Shown piece after piece: positions 1-8,054 of a stretch of DNA of 64,000 bases. Below the pieces are notes generated by a model. It saw nothing but the letters and a program-made list of their open reading frames with translations. It was not told the origin of the DNA and made no database searches. This DNA is from Terrimicrobium sacchariphilum. Its GTDB lineage: Bacteria; Verrucomicrobiota; Verrucomicrobiia; Chthoniobacterales; Terrimicrobiaceae. Position 1 is the first letter of the stretch, and each line of letters begins with the position of its first letter. The stretch lies in assembly GCF_001613545.1 (NCBI RefSeq), contig NZ_BDCO01000002.1, forward strand, positions 2,170,001 to 2,234,000. The letters are read 5' to 3'. Position numbers and translations under genes: made by a program.

Positions 1-591
1 CTCCTCCCCCTGGCGGTTCTTGCCGCGTCTGTCGCTTCTCTTTCCGCGGACCTCCTCAGCGAAGTCCCCAAATACGCCCAGGACGAACTGGCCGAGGGCC
101 AGATCGTCGTCAAGAGCGAGAATATTCAAGGCGCACCCTGGCCGAAGCTTATGCTCTACCAGGTGGTCAATGCCTCGCCCTCCGTGGTGTGGAATCTTTT
201 CAACGACTATGCCGCGGCCCCGGAGTACACCCCGGGCCTGATCGCAGCCAAGATCATCGAGACCTACCCCGATGGCAGCAAGGACGTGCAGTACACGGTC
301 AAGGTGCCGATCATCCAGCGCGCCACCTACGTCGTCCACAATACGTATACGACGAAGGGTAAAATGCAGGAGGTGGCCTGGAATCTGGTGAAATCGCCAT
401 TGGCCAAGTCCAGCACCGGCTCCCTGCGCATCGAGCCTTACGGCAAGAACCAGACGCTCCTTTGTTACACGAACCTCGTGGTTCCGATCACCAACCTCGT
501 GGCAGGCCTCAAGAACGAGGCGCTTTCCGAGGCCAAGACCACTGTGCGCGCGCTCAAGGCTGAAGCCGAGCGCCGTGCCTCCGGTTCCTAG
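1..591 (+). CDS. Secreted START/SRPBCC-like protein, 5' end outside window
   Basis: The reading frame is open from the first base, so the start codon lies upstream. The first visible residues (LLPLAVLAASVASLSA) look like the hydrophobic core and cleavage region of a signal peptide, so few residues are missing. The rest, about 170 residues, has the layout of a START/SRPBCC (polyketide cyclase-like) lipid-binding domain: an early helix with ASPSVVWNLFNDY, then alternating strands and a long C-terminal helix rich in Ala and Glu. Members bind hydrophobic ligands; the ligand here is unknown. An exported copy suggests a periplasmic role. It ends 8 bases before the UGPase gene, so the two are probably co-transcribed. 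The family call is by overall pattern only. Confidence 0.6.
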   Translation, partial: LLPLAVLAASVASLSADLLSEVPKYAQDELAEGQIVVKSENIQGAPWPKLMLYQVVNASPSVVWNLFNDYAAAPEYTPGLIAAKIIETYPDGSKDVQYTVKVPIIQRATYVVHNTYTTKGKMQEVAWNLVKSPLAKSSTGSLRIEPYGKNQTLLCYTNLVVPITNLVAGLKNEALSEAKTTVRALKAEAERRASGS

Positions 592-599
592 ATTTTTCA

Positions 600-1943
600 A
601 TGTCAGCATCATTCGATCCCTTCCGCCAAAAAATGGAATCGGCCGGCCTGAGCAAGGCGGCCATCGCAGCATTTGAACGCTCCTACGGCCTGCTGGCCGC
701 CAATGAATCGGGCCTGATCCCCGAGAGCGCCATCACTCCCGCCCAGGGACTGCCGCTTTACGAAGATGTGGCAACGACGCAGGCAACGCCCGACCTCCTC
801 GCCAAGACTGTCCTGCTCAAGCTCAATGGCGGTCTCGGCACCGGCATGGGACTCGAGAAAGCCAAGTCGCTCCTGCCCGTGCGCGACGGTCAGACGTTCC
901 TTGACCTCATCGTTCGCCAGGTGCTCGCCGCCCGCAAGGCCACGGGATCGGATCTGAAATTTCTCCTGCTGAATAGCTTCAGCACCAGCGAGGATACGCT
1001 TGCGCATCTCGCGAAGTATCCCGAGTTGGGCAAGCCCTCCGACCTTGAGCTGATGCAGAACAAGGTGCCCAAGATCGACGCCGCCACGCTGGCTCCGGTC
1101 GAATGGTCGGTCGATCGAGACCACGAATGGTGCCCGCCGGGTCATGGCGACCTGTACCCGGCCATCCTGGGTTCCGGCATGCTCCAGCAGCTCCTCGACG
1201 CCGGATATCGCTATCTTTTCGTCAGCAACTCCGACAACCTCGGTGCCACTCTCGATCTCGGCCTGCTCGGCTGGTTCGCCGCCTCCGGCAAGCCCTTTGT
1301 CATGGAGGTGACGGCCCGCACCGCCGCCGACCGCAAGGGTGGCCATCTCGCCAGCCGCGCCACGGATGGCCAGTTGCTCCTGCGCGAGTCGGCCCAGTGC
1401 CCGGATGAGGACATGGATGCCTTCCAGGACATCTCGAAGCATCGCTATTTCAACACCAACAACCTCTGGCTCCGGCTCGACCTCCTTGCCGAGGCGCTCG
1501 ACGCCAACGGCGGCCTGCTTCCGCTGCCGGTCATCAAGAACAAGAAGACCGTCGACCCGCGCGACAAGAAATCGCCCGCCGTCTACCAGCTTGAGACCGC
1601 CATGGGCGCTGCCATCGAGTGCTTTGCCGACGCGGGTGCCGTGGTCGTGCCGCGTACGCGCTTTGCCCCGGTCAAGACGACCGCAGACCTGCTCGCCCTC
1701 CGCTCGGATGCCTATGTCATCACCGACGACGGCCGCGCGGTGCTCGCCCCCGAGCGCAATGGAATTCCGCCGGAGATCAATCTCGACGGCGACCACTTCA
1801 AGATGGTCGACCAGCTCGATGTCGCCCTCGCGGGAGGCGTGCCGTCCCTCATTCGCTGCAAGCGCCTCGATGTCAAAGGCCCGGCCAAATTCACCTCCTC
1901 AGACGTATATGAGGGTGATGCCGTGGTCGATGTTCGTAGCTAG
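600..1943 (+). CDS. UTP-glucose-1-phosphate uridylyltransferase, eukaryote-type (UDPGP family)
   Basis: Makes UDP-glucose from UTP and glucose-1-phosphate in the cytoplasm, feeding glycogen, trehalose and envelope sugars. The nucleotide-binding signature KLNGGLGTGMGLEKAKSL near residue 80 is that of the UDPGP/UGP2 family, not of bacterial GalU. Further family features are the VSNSDNLGATLD segment near residue 210, HRYFNTNNLWL near 285 and KNKKTVDPRD near 315. The length of 447 residues fits bacterial UDPGP proteins, which lack part of the eukaryotic C-terminal beta-helix. The start is ATG. The gene follows the START-like gene closely and precedes the flavoprotein gene. UDP-N-acetylhexosamine as substrate cannot be ruled out from sequence alone, but the motif set favours glucose-1-phosphate. 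Confidence 0.9.
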   Translation: MSASFDPFRQKMESAGLSKAAIAAFERSYGLLAANESGLIPESAITPAQGLPLYEDVATTQATPDLLAKTVLLKLNGGLGTGMGLEKAKSLLPVRDGQTFLDLIVRQVLAARKATGSDLKFLLLNSFSTSEDTLAHLAKYPELGKPSDLELMQNKVPKIDAATLAPVEWSVDRDHEWCPPGHGDLYPAILGSGMLQQLLDAGYRYLFVSNSDNLGATLDLGLLGWFAASGKPFVMEVTARTAADRKGGHLASRATDGQLLLRESAQCPDEDMDAFQDISKHRYFNTNNLWLRLDLLAEALDANGGLLPLPVIKNKKTVDPRDKKSPAVYQLETAMGAAIECFADAGAVVVPRTRFAPVKTTADLLALRSDAYVITDDGRAVLAPERNGIPPEINLDGDHFKMVDQLDVALAGGVPSLIRCKRLDVKGPAKFTSSDVYEGDAVVDVRS

Positions 1944-1979
1944 TTGCCAGCCCGTGCCCGCTCGTTTATGGAGAATCGC

Positions 1980-3503
1980 GTGAACGAGCTGTACGATGTC
2001 GTGGTGGTAGGGGGAGCCTTTTCGGGGGCTTCCACCGCCTTGCTGTTACGCCGTGAGCGTCCACAGCTCCGCATCCTGATCGTGGAGCGAAGCGAGCATT
2101 TCGATCGCAAGGTGGGGGAGGCGACTACGGAAATCAGCGGGTGCTTCCTGACGAAGCGCCTCGCGATGAACCACCACCTTAACCATCACCACGTGCCCAA
2201 GCACGGCCTGCGGTTCTGGTTTTCGCAGAATGCCTCCGACAGCTTCGGGGATTGTGGCGAACTCGGAGGGTTCTATCAAACCCGCCTGCCCACCTTTCAG
2301 GTCGATCGCGAGGTATTGGATGAATACATCCTCGCCGAGGCGGTCGCCGCAGGCGCGGAACTCCTTCGCCCCGCGCGGGTGAAGGATATCGAACTCGGTG
2401 AAAAACTCCAGACGCTCCATCTGGAAACCACCACGGGCGAGCATACCGTCTCGGCAAAGTTCCTCGTCGATGCCAGCGGACGCGCGGGAGTGCTTTCGCG
2501 CAAGCTCGACCTTCGCCGCTCGCTGCCGGATCATCCCACCCGCTCCATCTGGGCGCGTTTTCGCGGGGTGAAGGATTGGGACGGCTACGAACTCAAGAGC
2601 CGCTTTCCGGGGTATGCAAATTCCTGTCAGGTCAGCCGCGCCACCGCGACGAATCACCTCACCGGCTATGGTTGGTGGTGCTGGATCATTCCGCTGAAGG
2701 GCGGCGACTACAGCGCGGGTCTCGTTTACGACGAACGCCTCTACACTCCGCCTGTCGGGGCAACCGCTGCCGACCGGCTCAAGGCGCACATTCTCAATGA
2801 TCCTGTTGGCCGGGAAATCTTTGGTCAGGCCGAGGTCGTCGAGGGCGATGTGAAGTCCTATGCCCCGCTGCCGTATTACGTCGACCAGATCGCGGGTCGC
2901 GGCTGGCAGATCGTAGGCGACGCCGCCGGGTTCCTGGACCCGCTTTACAGCGCGGGCCTGGACTATTGCTCGTGGACGGTGAGTTCGGCGGTCTATCGCA
3001 TCGAGGCGGAGCTGGATGGTTCGCCGGTTGATGTGCCCATGATCAACAAGCATTGGCTCATGTCCTATCACGGCTGGTTCAACGCCCTGTACCGCGACAA
3101 ATACTATTACCTCGGCGACAAGGAGCTCATGACCGCCGCGATGCTGATGGATCTCGGGCTGTTCTTCTTTGGCCCGGTTCGCTCCGTCGTGCATTGCCTG
3201 AAGTACGGCTTTGGCCATCTGCCATTTACCGGACCGATGGACTCTTTCGTTTGCAAGCTCATGGCGTTTTATAACGGGCGTCTGGCGCACATCGCCCGCA
3301 AGCGCCACGCGGCGGGAGTCTATGGCAGCGAGAACCTGCGTAGCCGCACGCTCATCGCAGGTTTTGCCCCTACGCCCGAGGTGCTCAAGGTCGTGTGGCG
3401 CGGAGTGAAGGTCTGGCTTCGCGCGGAACTCCGCAGCGCGCGCCTTCCCGCCGTGGCGGAGAAAGAAATTTCTGCCCCTGCGGCTCCGGCCACCGTATCA
3501 TAG
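1980..3503 (+). CDS. FAD-dependent oxidoreductase of the flavin-halogenase/geranylgeranyl-reductase fold
   Basis: A flavoprotein of about 507 residues. The N-terminal Rossmann motif is VVVGGAFSGAS. KVGEATTE near residue 44 corresponds to the lysine/VGEAT region of flavin-dependent halogenases, WWCWIIP near residue 233 matches their WxWxIP signature, and GDAAGFLDPLYSAG near 313 is the second FAD motif with the DPLxSxG pattern. These motifs also occur in related non-halogenating reductases, so the substrate is open. I chose GTG at 1980 because GGAG sits six bases upstream; TTG 1944 and ATG 1968 in the same frame have no such site. The gene ends three bases before the UbiD gene, suggesting they act on the same aromatic or isoprenoid compound. 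Confidence 0.75.
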   Translation: MNELYDVVVVGGAFSGASTALLLRRERPQLRILIVERSEHFDRKVGEATTEISGCFLTKRLAMNHHLNHHHVPKHGLRFWFSQNASDSFGDCGELGGFYQTRLPTFQVDREVLDEYILAEAVAAGAELLRPARVKDIELGEKLQTLHLETTTGEHTVSAKFLVDASGRAGVLSRKLDLRRSLPDHPTRSIWARFRGVKDWDGYELKSRFPGYANSCQVSRATATNHLTGYGWWCWIIPLKGGDYSAGLVYDERLYTPPVGATAADRLKAHILNDPVGREIFGQAEVVEGDVKSYAPLPYYVDQIAGRGWQIVGDAAGFLDPLYSAGLDYCSWTVSSAVYRIEAELDGSPVDVPMINKHWLMSYHGWFNALYRDKYYYLGDKELMTAAMLMDLGLFFFGPVRSVVHCLKYGFGHLPFTGPMDSFVCKLMAFYNGRLAHIARKRHAAGVYGSENLRSRTLIAGFAPTPEVLKVVWRGVKVWLRAELRSARLPAVAEKEISAPAAPATVS

Positions 3504-3506
3504 GAA

Positions 3507-5033
3507 ATGGCTTATTCGTCCTACCGCGATTTTGTCGAGACCCTCGAGCGTCACGGCGAGTTGAAGCGTATTTCCTCGCCCGTCGCGACGGAGCTGGAGA
3601 TCACGGAACTGGCCGACCGGGAAATGAAATCACCCGGAGGGGGCAAGGCCCTGCTCATTGAGAAACCGACGATCAACGGCGTGGTCAGCCCATTTCCCGT
3701 GGCGATCAATACCATGGGCTCGTGGAAGCGCATGGCGCTCGCCATCGGCGCGGAATCCGTCGAGGCGGTGGCGGAGGAACTCGGTATGCTGATGAAGGCC
3801 AAGCCGCCGACGAGCATTAAGGAAGCCCTCAAGCTTTTCAGTACGGCCATTGAGTTGCGCCACGCCAAGCCGCGCAAGGTGAAGACGGGTCCCTGCAAGG
3901 AGATCATTCATCGCTTTGACGCCCCGGCCTCGCACACTGGCGAATGGCCTGCCGCGCCCGATGTGGCCGATCTTTCCACCATCAACACCCAGCCGCCAAC
4001 GCTTCTCGATATCCCGATCCTGCGTTGCTGGCCGCTCGATGGCGGGCGCTTCGTCACGCTGCCCTGCGTGGTGACGCGCGACCCCGATACCGGCGAGCGC
4101 AACCTCGGCATGTATCGCGTGCAGGTTTACGATGGCCAGACCACCGGCATGCACTGGCAGCTCCAGAAGGTCGCCGCGCGCCATGGCCGCCGGTACTACG
4201 AGACCGGGCAGAGAATGCCGGTGACGATCTTTCTCGGTGGCGATCCGGCATTTCCATTTGCGGCGACGGCCCCGCTGCCCGATGGCCTCGACGAGTTTCT
4301 CCTCGCCGGTTATCTGCGCCGGAAATCCATCGACCTCGTGAAGTGCGAGACGAATGACCTCGAGGTGCCCGCCGATGCGGACTTCGTTATCGAGGGTTAC
4401 ATCGACCCGACCGAGCCTCTGCGCATGGAGGGACCCTTCGGCGACCATACGGGCTACTACACGCTGCCCGAGCCGTACCCCGTATTCCACGTCACCGCGA
4501 TCACGCATCGCAAGGACGCCGTTTACCCCGCGACCATCGTGGGCATTCCTCCGATGGAGGATTTCTACATGGGCGCGGCCTCGGTGAAGCTCTTCATGCC
4601 GATCTTCAAGATGAACTTCCCGGAGATCGTCGACATCGCTCTCCCGGCCGAGGGCGTCTTTCACAATGCCGTCTTTGTCAGCATCAAGAAGACCTATCCC
4701 ATGCAGGCCTACAAGGTCATGCACGGCCTCTGGGGGATGGGGCAGATGATGTTTACGAAGTACCTCGTGGTGGTGGATCACGATGTCGATGTCCACAATA
4801 CCAGCGAAGTGCTTTTTCATCTCTGCGCGAATACCGACCCGCAGCGCGACAGCATGCTCACGCGCGGCCCGGCCGATGTGCTCGATCACGCCACCAGCGA
4901 GATCGGCATCGGCGGCAAGATGGGCATCGATGCCACCCGCAAGATGGCGGGCGAGGGCTTCAAGCGCGGCTGGCCGCCTCTTATCAAGATGGACCCGGCG
5001 GTCAAGGCCGCCGTGGATCGCCTGAAAGGCTAG
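3507..5033 (+). CDS. UbiD family (de)carboxylase
   Basis: A 508-residue member of the UbiD family, which reversibly decarboxylates aromatic or unsaturated acids with prenylated FMN supplied by UbiX. Family hallmarks are the long central beta-rich domain and EGPFGDHTGYYT starting at Glu308, which holds conserved acidic residues of the prFMN site. KVMHGLWGMGQMMFTK near residue 398 and the C-terminal IGIDATRK (near residue 468) also match UbiD proteins. In ubiquinone and menaquinone pathways the substrate is a polyprenylated hydroxybenzoate or a related acid; no ubiX or other quinone gene is visible here, so the pathway is uncertain. It is the last gene of the leftmost plus-strand run and overlaps the end of the convergent permease gene by four bases. 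Confidence 0.88.
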   Translation: MAYSSYRDFVETLERHGELKRISSPVATELEITELADREMKSPGGGKALLIEKPTINGVVSPFPVAINTMGSWKRMALAIGAESVEAVAEELGMLMKAKPPTSIKEALKLFSTAIELRHAKPRKVKTGPCKEIIHRFDAPASHTGEWPAAPDVADLSTINTQPPTLLDIPILRCWPLDGGRFVTLPCVVTRDPDTGERNLGMYRVQVYDGQTTGMHWQLQKVAARHGRRYYETGQRMPVTIFLGGDPAFPFAATAPLPDGLDEFLLAGYLRRKSIDLVKCETNDLEVPADADFVIEGYIDPTEPLRMEGPFGDHTGYYTLPEPYPVFHVTAITHRKDAVYPATIVGIPPMEDFYMGAASVKLFMPIFKMNFPEIVDIALPAEGVFHNAVFVSIKKTYPMQAYKVMHGLWGMGQMMFTKYLVVVDHDVDVHNTSEVLFHLCANTDPQRDSMLTRGPADVLDHATSEIGIGGKMGIDATRKMAGEGFKRGWPPLIKMDPAVKAAVDRLKG

Positions 5034-5920
5034 TGTTTTTCCTCATCCCACCGGCTGAGTGATTCCTCATGCAGGTGGCGGGCCTTGAGATGGCGGATGA
5101 TGATGCCGTATTTCGGGCTGAAGAGATACGCGGCGAGAAACACCGTGCCGAGCACCATGATGATGGCAGGACCCGAGGGAATATTGGTCCAGTAGGAGAG
5201 GATCAATCCAGCCACCGCGCCGCTCGCGCCGAGCAGGCCGCCGCACCAGGACATCTTCGAGTAGGAGTCCGATAGCAGGTAAATCGTCGCCGCCGGGAGA
5301 ACCATGAGCCCGAGCGAAAGCAACACGCCCACGGCCTGGAGGGACGACACCATCGTGAGCACGATGAGGACGATGATCAGGCCGAGCAGCCAGTCGACCG
5401 CGACGCCCTGGGTCTTGGCCACGGAGGGCTCGAAGAGCGCCAGCAACAGCGGTCGATGCAGGATGACGAGGGAGAGCAGCACGATGGCGCTCACCGCAAA
5501 GCTCGTCCAAAGGTCGCTGTTGGCGATGCCGAGGATGTTGCCAAAGAGGAAGTGATCAAGGCTCACCTTGACGTGGGCAAACTTGATGATCGCGACGCCA
5601 AGCGCGAAGGCGATGATGTAGAGCGACGCGATGGCCGTCTCGTCCTTTACCCGCGAACTGCGCGCAATGAGATGTCCGCCGATGGCGACGAAGAACGCCG
5701 CCAGCAATCCGCCCAGCAACAGTCCCGCCGTGCTCAGGCCCACCAGCATCGCTGCGATGGCCAGGCCCGGGAGGAGGGAATGCGAAAGGGCGTCGGCCAT
5801 CAGTGCGAGACGACGCAATACGACGAAGGCGCCGATAAAGCCGTTGGTAAATCCGATCAGCACGCACGCTACCAGCGCGCGCTGCATGAACTCATAGTGG
5901 AACAACTCAAAGAGACTCAT
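5030..5920 (-). CDS. znuB: Zinc/manganese ABC transporter permease (ZnuB/MntB family)
   Basis: An ABC-3 family membrane permease of 296 residues with about eight hydrophobic segments. LMADALSHSLLPGLA near residue 39 is the family's conserved coupling region. It forms the channel across the inner membrane for a divalent metal, probably zinc, because the binding protein and the ATPase of the same operon are histidine-rich. It is the last gene of the operon and its start overlaps the ATPase stop by four bases, so the two are translationally coupled. The C-terminus carries scattered histidines (ARHLHEESLSRWDEEKH), consistent with metal contact but not proof. The symbol is by analogy; manganese cannot be excluded. 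Confidence 0.85.
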   Translation of the reverse strand: MSLFELFHYEFMQRALVACVLIGFTNGFIGAFVVLRRLALMADALSHSLLPGLAIAAMLVGLSTAGLLLGGLLAAFFVAIGGHLIARSSRVKDETAIASLYIIAFALGVAIIKFAHVKVSLDHFLFGNILGIANSDLWTSFAVSAIVLLSLVILHRPLLLALFEPSVAKTQGVAVDWLLGLIIVLIVLTMVSSLQAVGVLLSLGLMVLPAATIYLLSDSYSKMSWCGGLLGASGAVAGLILSYWTNIPSGPAIIMVLGTVFLAAYLFSPKYGIIIRHLKARHLHEESLSRWDEEKH

Positions 5921-6672
5921 GACGCGTGCGGCTCGTGGTGATGATGATGGTGCGGCTCCGAGCCGGAGAAGATTTTCATCGCGAACGTCTTCTCAATGTT
6001 GGCCGTGGTGAAGGTCTCACTGGTCGGACCCGAGGCAACGAGTTCGCCATTGATGAGCAGGACATGGTCGAAAAGCTCCGGAACCGATTTCAGGTCATGG
6101 TGCGAGGCGATGATCAGCTTGCCGCTTTTGCGGAGCTTGTGCAGCGCTCCGGAAAAAGCCTCCTGCGCGTTGCGGTCGAGCCCTGTGAAGGGCTCGTCGA
6201 GCAGATAGATCTCCGCCTGCTGCGCCCAGGCTCGGGCGAGAAAGGCACGCTGCTGCTGGCCGCCAGAAAGGGCCTTGATCTGGCGGTCGGCGAAGGCTTC
6301 CAGCTCGGTTACATGGAGCGATTCCTCCACGATACGATCATCCTCCGCGCCGAACTTGCGCCAGAGCCCCAGTGACGGATACCGGCCCATCTCGGCCAGT
6401 CCGCGCACGGTGATGGGAAAATCCCAGTCCACCGCCTCGCGCTGCGGGACATACGCGATGGCGTTCTTCCGATTCCCTCCGTGAACGGTGACTTTCCCGG
6501 TTTCCATCGGCACGAGTCCGGCGATGGCCTTGAGCAGCGTGGTCTTGCCTGCACCATTGGGACCAACGAGGGCCACCAGCGAATGCGAGTTGAGCGTGAC
6601 GCTCAGGTGATGGACGGCGGGGACGCGGTTATACGAGACCGTCGCGTCGGTGATGGTGAGGCGAGGCGTCAT
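5917..6672 (-). CDS. znuC: Zinc-type ABC transporter ATPase with natural His-rich tail
   Basis: A cytoplasmic ATPase of 251 residues that powers the neighbouring permease. Walker A is GPNGAGKTT (near residue 37), the ABC signature is LSGGQQQR (near 135) and Walker B is [12 protein letters not shown] (near 155). VPQREAVDWDFP is typical of the metal-importer ATPases. The last 15 residues include six consecutive histidines (EPHHHHHHEPHAS), an unusual tail that could bind the transported metal on the cytoplasmic side and tune ATPase activity; this is inference. The gene overlaps the upstream 141-residue protein gene by four bases and the permease gene by four. The paralogous ATPase at 46342-47229 lacks such a tail. 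Confidence 0.9.
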   Translation of the reverse strand: MTPRLTITDATVSYNRVPAVHHLSVTLNSHSLVALVGPNGAGKTTLLKAIAGLVPMETGKVTVHGGNRKNAIAYVPQREAVDWDFPITVRGLAEMGRYPSLGLWRKFGAEDDRIVEESLHVTELEAFADRQIKALSGGQQQRAFLARAWAQQAEIYLLDEPFTGLDRNAQEAFSGALHKLRKSGKLIIASHHDLKSVPELFDHVLLINGELVASGPTSETFTTANIEKTFAMKIFSGSEPHHHHHHEPHAS

Positions 6673-7094
6673 TGGGCGGGGGCGGTGAAATCAATAACCT
6701 CGGTCGCGGTCTCCGCTCCCCATATGCTTTGGTCGGCGAGATCGTCGCCGTCATGCGTGATCTTTACGCGGGCGGCGTTCTCCGATTCGGTGTGCGACCA
6801 TTTGATGGTGGCGACGAGTTCCACCGGGGTTCCGGCTTCCACGGAAATCTCCCGCGAGACGCGGGGAGTTTCCGGGGGAGTATCGAGAACGACCTTCCCG
6901 TTGTTCTCGATGCGAAATGCGGCGGGAGAGGTGCTCGTCGCCTCGACCGTGACAGTGACGACCTTCTTTCCACTCTCACTGGCCGCCGGGAGCGCAGGTG
7001 TGGGCCGGGGTTTCGTCAGGTTCGCGATGGCGACCCCGGTGATTCCCAGGAGCACGATGATGGCGCAGAGAGCGGCCAGTGGAGGATTACGCAT
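6669..7094 (-). CDS. Uncharacterised membrane-anchored protein embedded in the zinc operon
   Basis: A 141-residue protein I do not recognise. Residues 5-26 form one hydrophobic segment (signal anchor or uncleaved signal peptide). A Pro/Ala/Ser-rich linker follows, then about 90 residues predicted to be beta-rich (alternating V/T/E patterns, for example VVTVTVEATSTSP), likely a periplasmic immunoglobulin-like or cupredoxin-like sandwich. No cysteines and few histidines are present, so it is not an obvious metal binder. It starts directly after the znuA-like stop codon and overlaps the ATPase start by four bases, which ties its expression tightly to the transporter. A periplasmic accessory to zinc delivery is plausible but inferred from context alone. 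Confidence 0.75.
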   Translation of the reverse strand: MRNPPLAALCAIIVLLGITGVAIANLTKPRPTPALPAASESGKKVVTVTVEATSTSPAAFRIENNGKVVLDTPPETPRVSREISVEAGTPVELVATIKWSHTESENAARVKITHDGDDLADQSIWGAETATEVIDFTAPAQ

Positions 7095-8003
7095 TTATTG
7101 AAGGGCTTCTACGATCGTCGTCACGTTGTGGCGAATCATGGAATCATACGTGTTCGCCTCCTTGTCGCCTAGTCCATCTGCGTAAATTGTGCCGCCGAGC
7201 TTCGCCCCGGTCTCGCGGGTGATTTCCGAGAGCACCTTTGGATTCTCGATATTCTCGGCAAAGATCGCTTTTACGCCCTTGTCCTTGATCTCTTTGATCA
7301 GGAGCTGAACCTTCTGCGACGAGGGCTGGTCACTCGTGCTGATGCCCTGCACCGGGAAGATCTCAAAGCTGTAATCCCGGGCGAAATACCCCAGTGCGTC
7401 GTGCGAGGTGACGAGGATGCGCTTGGATTTCGGGAGCTTTGCGATCTCGATCTTGGTCCACTTGGCGAGATCATTGAGCTTGGCAAGGTACGCCTTGGCA
7501 TTTTCCTGGTAGGTGGCGGTGTTGGCCGGGTCGATCTGGATCAGCGCATCACGGATGACGCGGGTGGCAATCTTTACATTCTCAATGCTATGCCACCAAT
7601 GGGGATCAGGCACCTTGCCGTCGGCATTAGGCGCAATGTGCTCGTGATCGTGGCCGTCGTGATCTTCCTCCTCGGTGGTCATGATGGGAGTGATCGATTC
7701 GCCAACAATGACGAAGGTCGGGCCGGACCCCACGGCGGTTTTCACCTTGGAGAGGAAGGACTCAAACCCGAGGCCAGCGGCGAGAACGAGCTTGGCCTGC
7801 GAAATCGCCTTCACGTCGCCCGGGGATGGCTCAAACTCGTGCGGATCGATGCCCGGTTTGACAATGCTCGTCACCGTCACTTTGTCTCCGCCGACGTTCG
7901 TGGCGATGTCGGAAAGGACGGTGCTGAGAGAGGCCACCGGTACGGTGTCAGCCGCCTGAAGGGCTACTGCACCGGCGAGAAATGCGATTATTGCAAGCTT
8001 CAT
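7095..8003 (-). CDS. znuA: Zinc-type ABC transporter substrate-binding protein (ZnuA family)
   Basis: A periplasmic metal-binding lipocalin-unrelated protein of 302 residues with a signal peptide (LAIIAFLAGAVALQAA). Cluster A-1 binding-protein features are GIDPHEFEPSPGDV (first ligand histidine near residue 52), the acidic His-rich loop EEEDHDGHDHEHIAP near 112-126, WWHSIENVK, VTSHDALGYFARDY and the C-terminal YADGLG. The His-rich loop is typical of zinc rather than manganese binders. It captures zinc and passes it to the permease. A perfect inverted repeat ends one base before its start codon and a second palindrome lies just upstream, so it probably has its own regulated promoter behind hupE, although the 51-base gap also allows read-through. 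Confidence 0.88.
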   Translation of the reverse strand: MKLAIIAFLAGAVALQAADTVPVASLSTVLSDIATNVGGDKVTVTSIVKPGIDPHEFEPSPGDVKAISQAKLVLAAGLGFESFLSKVKTAVGSGPTFVIVGESITPIMTTEEEDHDGHDHEHIAPNADGKVPDPHWWHSIENVKIATRVIRDALIQIDPANTATYQENAKAYLAKLNDLAKWTKIEIAKLPKSKRILVTSHDALGYFARDYSFEIFPVQGISTSDQPSSQKVQLLIKEIKDKGVKAIFAENIENPKVLSEITRETGAKLGGTIYADGLGDKEANTYDSMIRHNVTTIVEALQ

Positions 8004-8004
8004 G

Positions 8005-8029
8005 CGACAAGAATGGATGATGCTTGTCG
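8005..8029 (-). promoter_or_regulatory. Inverted repeat abutting the znuA start codon
   Basis: CGACAAG, eleven bases, CTTGTCG: a perfect 7-bp inverted repeat that ends one base before the start codon. In RNA it would form a hairpin exactly where a ribosome binding site is expected, and no Shine-Dalgarno sequence is visible. It may be a protein operator or an RNA switch; which cannot be told from sequence. Confidence 0.4.
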
Positions 8030-8032
8030 TTT

Positions 8033-8047
8033 TGCAAGTGATTTGCA
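8033..8047. promoter_or_regulatory. Candidate Zur/Fur-type operator (TGCAA-N5-TTGCA)
   Basis: TGCAAGTGATTTGCA is a 15-bp palindrome with perfect 5-bp arms between hupE and znuA. On the minus strand it reads TGCAAATCACTTGCA, which resembles, from memory, the TGAAAATCATTTTCA-like Zur boxes of actinobacteria (12 of 15 positions). Its place upstream of a zinc-binding protein gene supports a zinc-dependent repressor site. No zur gene is in the window. Confidence 0.4.
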
Positions 8048-8054
8048 GATAAAT

